Source: Levilinea saccharolytica (GTDB taxonomy: Bacteria > Chloroflexota > Anaerolineae > Anaerolineales > Anaerolineaceae). Taken from it: 64,000 bases of DNA. The translations under genes and the position numbers were made by a program. Below, piece by piece: positions 17,320-25,477 of this stretch (its first letter is position 1; each line of letters begins with the position of its first letter). The stretch spans positions 1-64,000 of the forward strand of contig NZ_LGCM01000035.1 in the NCBI RefSeq assembly GCF_001306035.1. Direction: 5' to 3'. Below the pieces are notes generated by a model that saw nothing but the letters and a program-made list of their open reading frames with translations, was not told the DNA's origin and did no database searches.

Positions 17320-19251
17320 TCAAGGCATGATTGCATACACCATGTGATCCGAGGAGCCAAAATATAACACATCATTACTCACGGCGACGCCCCCGGTAAT
17401 CGGTCCGCCAGTCTCAAATTTCCAACGCAGCCGCCCCGTGCGATATTCCAGGCAGTACACCTTGCCGTCCGCAGAACCGCAGTACACCGAATCTTTATGG
17501 ATCACCGGAGAACCGCTCACCTGGTGCTCAGTCTTAAAGCGCCAGACCTCTTTGGCGTTGCCCGTGTCCAGGCAGTAAATGTTTTCATCCGCTGAACCCA
17601 CGATGATAAAGCGGTCCACCGCGCAAGGCGAGGAAATACCGCCCTTGCCCATGCGGTAGCGCCAGATCACCCATCCCGTTTTCGCGTCCAGCGCGTACAC
17701 GGTTGAATCCAACGAAGTGAAATACACCACACCATTCGCAACCTGCGGCGATGCCGTGACTGCCCGCTTAGCACGAAAGCGCCAGCGTGTTTGTCCGCGA
17801 AAATCGATGCAAAAAACTTCGCCGCTTTCACATCCAAAATAGATATAGTCCCCGCTCACGCACGGCGTGGAACGGACAGATGCCCCAGCATCGACCAACC
17901 AAATCCGCCGGTTGGTCAGCGGATTCACCGCGTGCAGATAGCCGTCGTCCGAACCAATGATCAAGTGGCCTTCCGCCATGCGCGGTGAACTGCGAATGGG
18001 GCCCTGAGTTTCATACGCCCACAAAGATTTCCCCGTGCGGGCCGAAACAGCGTAAAAATGACGGTCTGCCGAACCAACGTACACCACGCCCTCGTGCAGC
18101 AGCGGTTGGCTGACAATTCCGCCTTCCGTGGGAAATTTCCAAATAAAGTCGCCGCTGGTCGAGTTCAGCGCGTACAGGTTGTTATCATACGAACCCACAT
18201 ACAGCACCCCGCCTTCAATCGCCGGCGTCCCCCGCACCTCATCTTCACACCGGAACGACCACAGCGGTTTCACTGCGGTGTCTTTCACCACGGGTTCGCT
18301 TTGCATCGCCACCTTGCTCAGCGCCCCCGTCTTCTTTGCAACCAAAAGCAGGGCTTCTTTCATCGCCGCCGCCGAAGGGAAGCGTTCCTCCGGGTTATAT
18401 TGCAGCGCGGTGTTCACCACCAATTCCATCTCAGGCGACACCGCCGGGTTGTATTTACGTATCGGCCGCTCGGCAAAGGTAAAAGGCGGCTCCAGGCGCG
18501 GGTCTTTCCGCGTCAGCAAGTGATGCAGCGTCGCCCCCAGCGAATACAAGTCTGCCAGCGGCGAAGCCTCTCCCCGGTACTGTTCCGGCGGAGAGTACCC
18601 CTCTGTGCCGATCATCGTCCCTTTTTGCCCGGCCTTAAAAATCTTGGCAATCCCAAAGTCCACCAGCACGATATTCCCGTGCGTGTTCACCATGATATTC
18701 GAGGGCTTCAAGTCGCGGAAAATGATCGGCTCTGGCTTGTGGGTGTGCAAGTAATTGATCACATCGCACAGTTGAATGGCCCAGGCGATCACCTGGTCTT
18801 CCGGGAAGTAAGTTTGCGACTCGTTAAGGACCGCATCCAGGTCTTTTCCGCCAACAAACTCCTCTACCAGATAGGAGCGTTCATCATGCGTAAAATAATC
18901 GAAAATTTTCGGAATCGAAGGGTGTGCCAGGGTCACCAGAATATTGGCTTCCCGTTCAAAATTGGCCACAATGGTCTGCCGCACCAATGGGTCTGGTGCC
19001 TGATTGATCATCTCTTTCACAGCCACCAGCTTCACCACGTTGGGGAAATGCAAATCCCGCGCGCGGTACACAGACCCCATTCCGCCCAACCCCACTACTT
19101 CTTGAATGGCATATCGATCAATCAGAATCGTGCCAGGTTGAAGCTGCTTGGCTGGCGTCTGCCCCTTGGGTAGATTGTGCGTCATCCGTTGAGTTTCCAG
19201 GGCGTCCTCCAATACACGCTTCAATCCCCTCGCCTTGGACTTTACAGACAA
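17320..19251 (-). CDS. Hanks-type Ser/Thr kinase with C-terminal PQQ-type beta-propeller
   Basis: 643 residues. The kinase domain (about 45-310) has the Gly loop VGLGGMGSVY, K79 in AVKEM, catalytic FRDLKPSN (D180; Phe replaces the usual His of HRD), DFG at 198-200 and a PPEQ P+1 element. Residues ~330-643 form eight repeats ending in (Y/I)xGSxDxxxYAL(D/N)-like strands, an eight-bladed PQQ/YWTD-type propeller. I see no membrane helix between the two halves, so the propeller appears to be cytoplasmic. The start is TTG at 19251; an ATG at 19185 (residue 23) before the kinase domain is a real alternative. First gene of the six-gene signalling operon, driven by the promoter at 19317-19345. Confidence 0.9.
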   Translation of the reverse strand: MSVKSKARGLKRVLEDALETQRMTHNLPKGQTPAKQLQPGTILIDRYAIQEVVGLGGMGSVYRARDLHFPNVVKLVAVKEMINQAPDPLVRQTIVANFEREANILVTLAHPSIPKIFDYFTHDERSYLVEEFVGGKDLDAVLNESQTYFPEDQVIAWAIQLCDVINYLHTHKPEPIIFRDLKPSNIMVNTHGNIVLVDFGIAKIFKAGQKGTMIGTEGYSPPEQYRGEASPLADLYSLGATLHHLLTRKDPRLEPPFTFAERPIRKYNPAVSPEMELVVNTALQYNPEERFPSAAAMKEALLLVAKKTGALSKVAMQSEPVVKDTAVKPLWSFRCEDEVRGTPAIEGGVLYVGSYDNNLYALNSTSGDFIWKFPTEGGIVSQPLLHEGVVYVGSADRHFYAVSARTGKSLWAYETQGPIRSSPRMAEGHLIIGSDDGYLHAVNPLTNRRIWLVDAGASVRSTPCVSGDYIYFGCESGEVFCIDFRGQTRWRFRAKRAVTASPQVANGVVYFTSLDSTVYALDAKTGWVIWRYRMGKGGISSPCAVDRFIIVGSADENIYCLDTGNAKEVWRFKTEHQVSGSPVIHKDSVYCGSADGKVYCLEYRTGRLRWKFETGGPITGGVAVSNDVLYFGSSDHMVYAIMP

Positions 19252-19551
19252 TGAATGAATTCAAACAAAAGAATTGAAGCGTCCAAAACACCAGGGTATA
19301 GTTAGATATCGGTTAAATTATAAACAGCATACTGTAGATTTGCAACTAAAACGCTTCACGGGTTTCCAGAACTGTTAAGTGCAGCCCGTTTTTGGGCGTT
19401 TTTTCGTCAAATTCTTGATACAATCAAAGCAGCAAGTTCATCCGACCCTCCTGATAAGCCGTTCAGCGCCCATGCATCTCCCTTTCTCCACCCCGCTTTA
19501 AACCTTGGGCAGTTACAGGAGCCATTATCTATACGCAGCGGAGCGAGAATC
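19252..19551. other. 300-base divergent intergenic region
   Basis: It holds the leftward kinase promoter (19317-19345) and the rightward leader of the corrinoid protein gene. A TACAAT at 19419-19424 could be a rightward -10 but lacks a good -35. A short stem GCCC/GGGC (19384-19397) with a following T tract (19399-19404) resembles a weak terminator. I see no coding potential and no cobalamin riboswitch box, although the next gene binds a corrinoid. Confidence 0.5.
19317..19345 (-). promoter_or_regulatory. Promoter of the kinase/phosphatase/FHA operon
   Basis: On the minus strand: TTGCAA (19345-19340), a 17-base spacer and a consensus TATAAT (19322-19317). It gives a leader of roughly 60 bases to the TTG start at 19251. 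Confidence 0.75.
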
Positions 19552-20190
19552 ATGGATCATCTCATTCAAGCAATTTTTGATGGCATTGTAGACGGCAGCC
19601 GCGCCGTTGTCACCCAAAAGGTGCAGGAAGCCCTGGATGCGCATCTGGATCCCCAGACCATCCTCAATCATGGCCTGGTGGACGCCATGGCGAAAGTGGG
19701 CCAGCTCTTTGAAGACGGCGAGTATTTCGTCCCCGAAATGCTGGTTTCTGCCCGCGCCATGCAGGAAGGTTTGAATCTGCTCAAACCCCACCTTCTGGCC
19801 GGTGACATCAAACCCATGGGTAAGGTTGTCGCCGGAACAGTCAAGGGCGACCTGCACGATATCGGCAAAAATCTGGTTTGTATGATGCTCGAAGGCGCCG
19901 GCTTCACCATCCAGGACTTGGGCGCCGATGTTTCACCGGACGCATTCGTCGAAGCCGTCCGCCAGGGGGATGTGGACCTGGTCGCCATGTCAGCCCTGCT
20001 CACCACCACCATGGCCAACATGAAAGTCACCATCCAGGCTCTGGAAGAAGCCGGCCTGCGCGGTCAGGTGAAGGTGATGATCGGTGGCGCCCCCGTCACC
20101 GAAGCCTACGCCCAACAAATCGGTGCTGACGGCTACGCCCCCGATGCCAGCCGCGCAGTGAAACTGGCTCAAAAACTCATCGCCGCTTGA
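19552..20190 (+). CDS. Corrinoid (B12-binding) protein of methyltransferase systems
   Basis: 212 residues. An N-terminal helical cap domain (about 1-88) is followed by a Rossmann-like B12-binding domain with D100-x-H102-x-x-G105 (GDLHDIGKN), whose His is the lower axial cobalt ligand, and the S(A)LLTTTM and GGAPVT loops. This is the MtaC/MtbC/MttC/DUF1638-associated corrinoid-protein architecture: it carries a methyl group between a substrate-specific methyltransferase and an acceptor enzyme. No MtaB/MttB-like or MtaA/MtrH-like partner is within the window. GGAGCGAG precedes the ATG. Substrate unknown. Confidence 0.9.
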   Translation: MDHLIQAIFDGIVDGSRAVVTQKVQEALDAHLDPQTILNHGLVDAMAKVGQLFEDGEYFVPEMLVSARAMQEGLNLLKPHLLAGDIKPMGKVVAGTVKGDLHDIGKNLVCMMLEGAGFTIQDLGADVSPDAFVEAVRQGDVDLVAMSALLTTTMANMKVTIQALEEAGLRGQVKVMIGGAPVTEAYAQQIGADGYAPDASRAVKLAQKLIAA

Positions 20191-20214
20191 GATACAAAAG
20201 TATCGATAAATTTT

Positions 20215-20244
20215 CCTCCAGGTGCACGTCTGTGTACCTGGAGG
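20215..20244. terminator. Strong hairpin after the corrinoid protein gene
   Basis: CCTCCAGGTGCAC (20215-20227) pairs with GTGTACCTGGAGG (20232-20244) over 13 positions with one G-T wobble and a 4-base loop. The following ATTTGATT is only moderately U-rich, so termination is probable but not certain. Confidence 0.6.
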
Positions 20245-20302
20245 ATTTGATTCAGCATCTCACCGCTGAACCCAATCCATCCCTCCAAATTGCACCACCG
20301 CC

Positions 20303-20331
20303 TTGCGCTGAAAATCGCCGCAAGATAAGAT
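20303..20331 (+). promoter_or_regulatory. purB promoter
   Basis: TTGCGC (20303-20308), a 17-base spacer and TAAGAT (20326-20331), 46 bases before the chosen purB start. Confidence 0.5.
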
Positions 20332-20377
20332 AGAATCAAATCAGTTGAGCCGTATTCAGCGCACAGGAGAGTGCCCG

Positions 20378-21784
20378 ATGAATTTTGATTCCTATCAATC
20401 GCCATTTTCCTGGCGGTATGCCTCCCCAGACATGCGCGCCCTGTGGAGCGAAACGCATAAACGCCGCCTCTGGCGTCAAATTTGGGTCGCCCTGGCCGAA
20501 GCCCAAATAAGCTTTGGCTTGGTCACCCCCGATCAGTTGGCCGACCTGCGCGCCCATGTCAACGAAATCAACATCTCCCGCGCCCTGGAGATCGAAACCC
20601 AGATCCATCACGACCTCATGGCCGAGCTGAAAACCTACGCCGAGCAGTGCCCCCTGGGCGGCCCCATCCTCCATGTCGGCGCCACCTCAATGGATATCGA
20701 AGACAACGCTGAAGCCCTCCGCCTGCGCGCCGCCTGCGACCTGATCCTGCAAAAACTCCAGTCCCTCTTGCTGACCCTCGCTGATAAAATTGCCGCCTAC
20801 CACGATCTGCCCCTCATCGCCTGGACCCACCTTCAGCCCGCTGAACCCACCACCCTCGGGTACCGTCTCGCTTTTTACGCGCAAGATTTATGGACCGATT
20901 GGCATACCCTCCAACGGGTGCGCGCATCGATTCGCGGCAAAGGCTTCAAAGGCGCGGTCGGCACAGCCGCAGCTTACATGGAATGGACCGGCGCGGACCG
21001 CTATCCCGCCTTCGAAGATCACCTCAGCCGCCTGCTCAACCTGCCCTTTTACCCCATCACCAGCCAAACCTACCCCCGCCGTCAGGATTACGACCTCCTG
21101 TGCGCCCTGGCGGGCCTGGGCGGCAGTATTTACAAAATTGCCTTCGATGTCCGCCTGCTGCAATCTCCGCCCATCGGCGAAATCTCCGAACCGTTCAGCC
21201 AGCATCAAGTCGGTTCGTCGGCCATGCCCTTCAAGCGCAACCCCATCCAATCTGAGAAAATCAACTCTCTGGCTCGCGCCCTGGCCAACCTGCCGCACCT
21301 GGCCTGGGATAATGCCGCCCATTCCTTACTGGAGCGCACCCTGGACGACAGTGCCAACCGCCGCGCCCTCCTGCCAGAAGCGTTTCTCATCGCAGATGAA
21401 CTGCTCATCACCCTCCAGCGCATCCTTCGCGGGCTGAACGTCAATCTCCCCGTGATTCAGCGCAATCTCAACACGTACGCCCCCTTCGCCGGAACCGAAC
21501 GCCTGCTGATGGCCCTGGTGCAGGCAGGGGCTGACCGACAGGCCATGCACGAAGTTATCCGTCATCACGCTATGAATGCCTGGCAGGCCCTGCAAACCGG
21601 TCAGCCCAATCCGCTCATCACCTCGCTGTCTGCCGATCCAGCCGTCACTGCCTGGCTGCCTGCTGAACGCATTCAGGAGCTCATCAATGTGGATCACTAT
21701 ACCGGCATCGCCAGCCAACGCGCCCAACAGCTGGCCGCGGAAATTCACGCCCTGTTTCCCCCATCCCCCCAAAGTCAGGAATAA
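20378..21784 (+). CDS. purB: Adenylosuccinate lyase
   Basis: 468 residues from the ATG at 20378, which follows AGGAGAG; an in-frame start 33 bases upstream is less well supported. It belongs to the fumarase/aspartase superfamily and cleaves fumarate from SAICAR and adenylosuccinate in purine synthesis. The superfamily signature SSAMPFKRNP (catalytic Ser loop) is intact, as is the TSMD segment. Cytoplasmic homotetramer by family knowledge. No other pur gene lies nearby. Confidence 0.93.
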   Translation: MNFDSYQSPFSWRYASPDMRALWSETHKRRLWRQIWVALAEAQISFGLVTPDQLADLRAHVNEINISRALEIETQIHHDLMAELKTYAEQCPLGGPILHVGATSMDIEDNAEALRLRAACDLILQKLQSLLLTLADKIAAYHDLPLIAWTHLQPAEPTTLGYRLAFYAQDLWTDWHTLQRVRASIRGKGFKGAVGTAAAYMEWTGADRYPAFEDHLSRLLNLPFYPITSQTYPRRQDYDLLCALAGLGGSIYKIAFDVRLLQSPPIGEISEPFSQHQVGSSAMPFKRNPIQSEKINSLARALANLPHLAWDNAAHSLLERTLDDSANRRALLPEAFLIADELLITLQRILRGLNVNLPVIQRNLNTYAPFAGTERLLMALVQAGADRQAMHEVIRHHAMNAWQALQTGQPNPLITSLSADPAVTAWLPAERIQELINVDHYTGIASQRAQQLAAEIHALFPPSPQSQE

Positions 21785-21871
21785 CCCCGTCAAACCTGCG
21801 ATTTTTGTAACTACCCATGGCCAAACCCGCTGTTGTAGAATGGAAGATATGACGCTTGAAAGGAGTTCACC

Positions 21872-23089
21872 ATGAGTGACTTTGCCGGCAAAGGTGTCGT
21901 AGCCGTCCTGAAAACCTCCCCAGAGACCGTTCTGGAAGATATTCACCGCCTGATGAAACTGGCCGGGGTGGAACAGGCCTTGCCCAAAGGCATCACTACC
22001 GGGCTGAAGATCAACATCTCCTGGCAAACCTGGTACCCGGCCTGCTCCACCACACCCTGGCAGCTCGAAGGCGCCATCCAAACCCTGCGCGCCCTCGGCT
22101 ATGACAACCTGGTCGGCATCCACAATGACACCGTCGTGGTGGACACCTCTGTGGGAGAAACCAATAACAAGCACAAATGGGTCACGGACGCCTACAACGT
22201 CCCTTGCGAATATCTCTACCAGGAGCAATTTGAGTGGGTGCGCTATCAGCCCAAAACCCCCTTCATGGTTTTGGATCAGGTCTATCCCGAAGGGGTTTAC
22301 ATCCCCCAGGTGCTCATGGGCAAAAACATCGTCCACCTCCCCACCGTCAAAACCCATGTCTTCACCACCATCACCGGGGCCATGAAGAACGCTTTTGGCG
22401 GCCTGCTCCACCGCAACCGCCATTGGACCCATTCCGTCATCCACCAGACCCTGGTGGATCTGCTCCAGATTCAGCAAGAAATTCACCCCGGCATTTTTGC
22501 CCTGATGGACGGCACCTTTGCCGGTGACGGCCCCGGGCCGCGCGCCATGCGTTGGCACGAAAAGAACATTCTTCTGGCCTCCGCCGATCAGGTCGCCATT
22601 GACGCCGTTTCCGCCCGCCTGCAAGGGTTTGACCCGCTCTCTCTCGATTTCATCCGCCTCGCCCATCAGAAAGAATTGGGGGTCGGCGATCCGCGCCAGA
22701 TCAAGATCGTGGGCTACGATATCGAACAGGAAGAGCCCTGGAACTTTGTTCAGGAAGACACCTTTGCCTCCCGCGGCCAAAAGGCCATCTATCACGGCCC
22801 CCTCAAACCGCTGGAGAAAATCCTGCTCCAATCCCCTCTGGTCCCCTGGAGCTTTTTTGCCAGCAATTTCTACCACAACGTTTATTGGTATCCCTTCGTC
22901 GGCCGCAAGCGCGTTGAAGCGGCCCTCAACACCCCCTGGGGACAAAAGTTCAAGTCCTACGGGGACGGTCAGGTTGTTTTGCCCGGTGCTGAACCCAAAA
23001 CCATCATCCAGGCCGCCGTTGGGCTCACCGCCCTGGCTGCTTTGGCTGGCACTGGTCTTTGGTGGTTATCGCGCCGATCAAAAAAATAG
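21872..23089 (+). CDS. DUF362-domain protein with C-terminal membrane anchor
   Basis: 405 residues. The body matches the DUF362 (COG2006) pattern, with conserved segments such as GLKINISW, VHLPTVKTHVFTTITGAMKN and LMDGTFAGDGPGPR. Many DUF362 proteins carry a ferredoxin domain; this one has no cysteine cluster. A hydrophobic helix near the C terminus (about 378-398) followed by Arg/Lys suggests tail anchoring with the domain outside or inside undetermined. A good ribosome-binding site (AAAGGAG) precedes the ATG. It lies between purB and glnA; function unknown. Confidence 0.8.
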   Translation: MSDFAGKGVVAVLKTSPETVLEDIHRLMKLAGVEQALPKGITTGLKINISWQTWYPACSTTPWQLEGAIQTLRALGYDNLVGIHNDTVVVDTSVGETNNKHKWVTDAYNVPCEYLYQEQFEWVRYQPKTPFMVLDQVYPEGVYIPQVLMGKNIVHLPTVKTHVFTTITGAMKNAFGGLLHRNRHWTHSVIHQTLVDLLQIQQEIHPGIFALMDGTFAGDGPGPRAMRWHEKNILLASADQVAIDAVSARLQGFDPLSLDFIRLAHQKELGVGDPRQIKIVGYDIEQEEPWNFVQEDTFASRGQKAIYHGPLKPLEKILLQSPLVPWSFFASNFYHNVYWYPFVGRKRVEAALNTPWGQKFKSYGDGQVVLPGAEPKTIIQAAVGLTALAALAGTGLWWLSRRSKK

Positions 23090-23126
23090 TCGAACCCCAC
23101 CTACTCTCACGTAAATAGGAGCTAGC

Positions 23127-24545
23127 ATGTTCAAAGATTTTGCGGAAGCCGCGGCTTTTGTCCAAAAAAACCATATCCAAATGGTAGACCTGAAGTTCAG
23201 CGACCTGTGGGGCCGCTGGCATCATGTCACCATCTCTGCCAGTGAATTTGAGCCGGAATTGATGGAAGCGGGTGTCGGTTTTGATGGTTCAAGCGTCGGT
23301 TTAAAGAGCGTGAAATCTGGGGATATGGTACTCGTCCCCGATTTATCCACGGGCTTTGTGGATCCGTTTTGGGAGGCTCCCACCCTCAGCTTCATCTGCA
23401 ACACCTTTGAAGCCGACACCAAAAAGCTCTTTGCCCGCGACCCTCGCGAAATCCTGCGCCGCTCCGAAGCCTACATGCAGGCCAACGGCATCGGCGACCA
23501 TACCCTCTGGGGGCCGGAATTTGAGTTCTACGTATTCAACAACGTCTGTATCGAAAACAGTGTCCACACCGCCAGTTACCGCGTTGATTCCATCGAAGCC
23601 AATTGGAACACGTGCAGCGGCGGCCACGGGCATTACATCCCCATCCACGGCGGGTATCACGCCATCCCGCCCAGAGACCAGCTCTTCAACCTGCGCACGC
23701 AGATGGTCACCCGCCTGGAACAGATCGGTATTCCGGTCAAGTATCACCATCATGAAGTTGGCGGCCCGGGCCAAAGCGAAATCGAAACACCCCTCATGGG
23801 CATGCTGACCGCCGCCGATGCCTCCATGTGCATTAAATACATCACCAAAATGGTCGCCCACAACGCCGGGCAAAGCGTCACCTTCCTCCCCAAGCCCCTG
23901 TACGGCGAAGCGGGCTCCGGCATGCACTTCCACCAGCAAATGTTCAAAGGTGGCGTAAATGCCTTCTATGATGCCTCCAGCCCCATGCTGCTCAGCGAAA
24001 CTGCTCTATATTACATCGGCGGCCTGCTCACCCATGCCCCCGCGGTGTTAGCCTTCACCAACCCCAGCACCAACTCCTACCGCCGCCTGGTTCCCGGTTT
24101 TGAAGCCCCCGTCAACGCCTTCTTCTCCACCGGCAACCGCTCCGCCGCCATTCGCATTCCCAAATACGCCACCCAGCCCGATAAAGTTCGCTTCGAATTC
24201 CGCCCGCCCGATGCCACCTGCAACCCCTATCTGGCCATGGCTGCACAGCTCATGGCTGGTCTGGATGGCATCCGTCGGAAAATTGACCCCACCGCCGCCG
24301 GTTTTGGCCCCATCAACGAAGATATCTTCTCCTGGTCGTCGGAAAAACGCGCCACGATCAAAAGCCTGCCCACCTCACTGCTGGAAGCCCTCCAGGCCCT
24401 GCGCGAGGATCACCAGTTCCTGCTGGAAGGCGGCGTCTTTGATGAAATCCTCATCAACGATTGGATCAAAGCCAAAGAAAAAGAGGATATCGCCGTGCGC
24501 ACCCGTCCGCACCCTTACGAAATCGAAATGTATTACGACCTATAA
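23127..24545 (+). CDS. glnA: Glutamine synthetase type I, lacking the adenylylation tyrosine
   Basis: 472 residues, the usual GSI length. It makes glutamine from glutamate, ammonia and ATP. Visible motifs are FDGSS at 52-56, EFEFY (metal Glu) at 131-135, GSGMH at about 263-267 and NPSTNSYRRL at 312-321. At the loop where GSI-beta enzymes carry NLYDLPPEE, this protein reads DIFSWSSEK, so the adenylylated Tyr (Y397 in E. coli) is Phe401 and regulation by GlnE-type adenylylation is not expected. It follows the DUF362 gene by 37 bases and has AGGAG before the ATG. Confidence 0.95.
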   Translation: MFKDFAEAAAFVQKNHIQMVDLKFSDLWGRWHHVTISASEFEPELMEAGVGFDGSSVGLKSVKSGDMVLVPDLSTGFVDPFWEAPTLSFICNTFEADTKKLFARDPREILRRSEAYMQANGIGDHTLWGPEFEFYVFNNVCIENSVHTASYRVDSIEANWNTCSGGHGHYIPIHGGYHAIPPRDQLFNLRTQMVTRLEQIGIPVKYHHHEVGGPGQSEIETPLMGMLTAADASMCIKYITKMVAHNAGQSVTFLPKPLYGEAGSGMHFHQQMFKGGVNAFYDASSPMLLSETALYYIGGLLTHAPAVLAFTNPSTNSYRRLVPGFEAPVNAFFSTGNRSAAIRIPKYATQPDKVRFEFRPPDATCNPYLAMAAQLMAGLDGIRRKIDPTAAGFGPINEDIFSWSSEKRATIKSLPTSLLEALQALREDHQFLLEGGVFDEILINDWIKAKEKEDIAVRTRPHPYEIEMYYDL

Positions 24546-24564
24546 ACCAACCTGAACGAACAAC

Positions 24565-24600
24565 AACCGCCCCAACGAACACAACTTCGCTGGGGCGGTT
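24565..24600. terminator. Hairpin between convergent glnA and DUF971 genes
   Basis: AACCGCCCCA (24565-24574) pairs with TGGGGCGGTT (24591-24600) around a 16-base loop. U tracts are poor on both sides (TTGTTGTT leftward), so it may act in both directions with limited strength. Confidence 0.6.
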
Positions 24601-24626
24601 CAATCTCAGGAGCTAACCGATTGCGC

Positions 24627-24968
24627 TTACTTCTGCCGGCAAGCCTCACACGGACACAAAGCCCGCAGATAGTGCCAGTTATAGATCCCGTAATGATGGC
24701 CGTCTTCCCATTCCACGCTGACCGCGTAGGCCCCCACCGCCTCAATCTTGCGCAAGCGCGTCTCCGGCACATCGCCCAACTTCACTGAAAATACTTCCTC
24801 ATCCGGCTCTGCACGCATATTCTCATGCCCTCCCCGGCAAGAAGCGCAGGGGCAGCCCGCCCGCAGCAGTTCAAATGGGTAGCGGCTGCTGTGGCCGTCG
24901 CTCCATTCAATTCCCAAAATCCGCTCGCTTTTATTAGCCCGAATCTGTACCGGCCTTACATCGTTCAT
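24627..24968 (-). CDS. DUF971 (gamma-butyrobetaine hydroxylase N-terminal-like) protein
   Basis: 113 residues. The DUF971 fold is recognisable from IEWSDGHSSRYPFELLRAGCPCASC and SVEWEDGHHYGIYNWHYLRALCPC, an internal repeat in which each half ends in a CPC-x2-C cluster. Such domains occur alone or with Mrp/iron-sulfur carriers; the Cys clusters suggest metal binding. It is last in a leftward three-gene unit, 11 bases after the SH3 gene. Function unknown. Confidence 0.8.
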   Translation of the reverse strand: MNDVRPVQIRANKSERILGIEWSDGHSSRYPFELLRAGCPCASCRGGHENMRAEPDEEVFSVKLGDVPETRLRKIEAVGAYAVSVEWEDGHHYGIYNWHYLRALCPCEACRQK

Positions 24969-24979
24969 TTTTCCTCCCG

Positions 24980-25471
24980 CTAAGGCACATCTGTAGGTGC
25001 TTCAACCAGGCTTAAGTAGGTCGAAGCTGCCCAGCCGCTGCGCGTTTTATCATAAGGCGCCACCAAATACCACCAGGTGTAAGTATTGCCCAGTTTCGGC
25101 CCATCTTCCACCTTGAATACTTCCGCCTCCAGTCCCAAAAACAGGGGGGGAAAATCCGTGCTGGGGCCAGAGCGAAGCCTTAATCCCTGCCCCTCAGTGC
25201 CGAAAATCTGCACATACGCACCCACCGCAATCCCGTCTGCGCTCACCAGAGCCTGAGTCGGCGTCGGGGTCAGGTACCCTTCCGGCGTCGCGGTCAGCGT
25301 CGGCGCAGGGATCACTGTAAAAATAAACGCCGCGTTATCTGTTTCCGCTGGGTTACTCGGGACAGCCAGCCAAAAAACGCCGAAGCACAAAAAGCATAAC
25401 ATCGCCGTCAGCCCCACCGAGCCTGCCAGCATCCAAATATTCCACTTCGGAATGTGCCTGGAAGTATGCAT
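24980..25471 (-). CDS. Membrane-anchored extracytoplasmic SH3-domain protein
   Basis: 163 residues. One hydrophobic helix near the N terminus (about 14-37) is followed by a Thr/Pro-rich linker (TPEGYLTPTPTQ) and a bacterial SH3 domain (about 80-158) with LRLRSGPSTDFP and WWYLVAP. SH3b domains bind cell-wall peptides; here the protein would sit at the outer face. It starts 6 bases after the stop of the cation antiporter gene. Confidence 0.8.
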   Translation of the reverse strand: MHTSRHIPKWNIWMLAGSVGLTAMLCFLCFGVFWLAVPSNPAETDNAAFIFTVIPAPTLTATPEGYLTPTPTQALVSADGIAVGAYVQIFGTEGQGLRLRSGPSTDFPPLFLGLEAEVFKVEDGPKLGNTYTWWYLVAPYDKTRSGWAASTYLSLVEAPTDVP

Positions 25472-25477
25472 AGCCTC

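Noticed and set aside
18058-19173. 371-codon open frame on the plus strand
   Set aside because: Antisense to the kinase-propeller gene; rich in Arg, His and Gln as expected for a shadow.
19384-19404. GCCC/GGGC hairpin plus T tract, possible terminator of a small RNA
   Set aside because: Stem of only four base pairs and no convincing promoter in front of it, so no RNA gene is claimed.
19430-19551. Cobalamin riboswitch before the corrinoid protein gene
   Set aside because: No B12 box or matching long stem structure is visible in the leader.
21326-22945. Long open frame of 539 codons on the minus strand
   Set aside because: It lies antisense across purB and the DUF362 gene, both with clear family motifs. 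Its composition (Gly/Asp/His-rich, no domains) is that of a GC-rich shadow frame.
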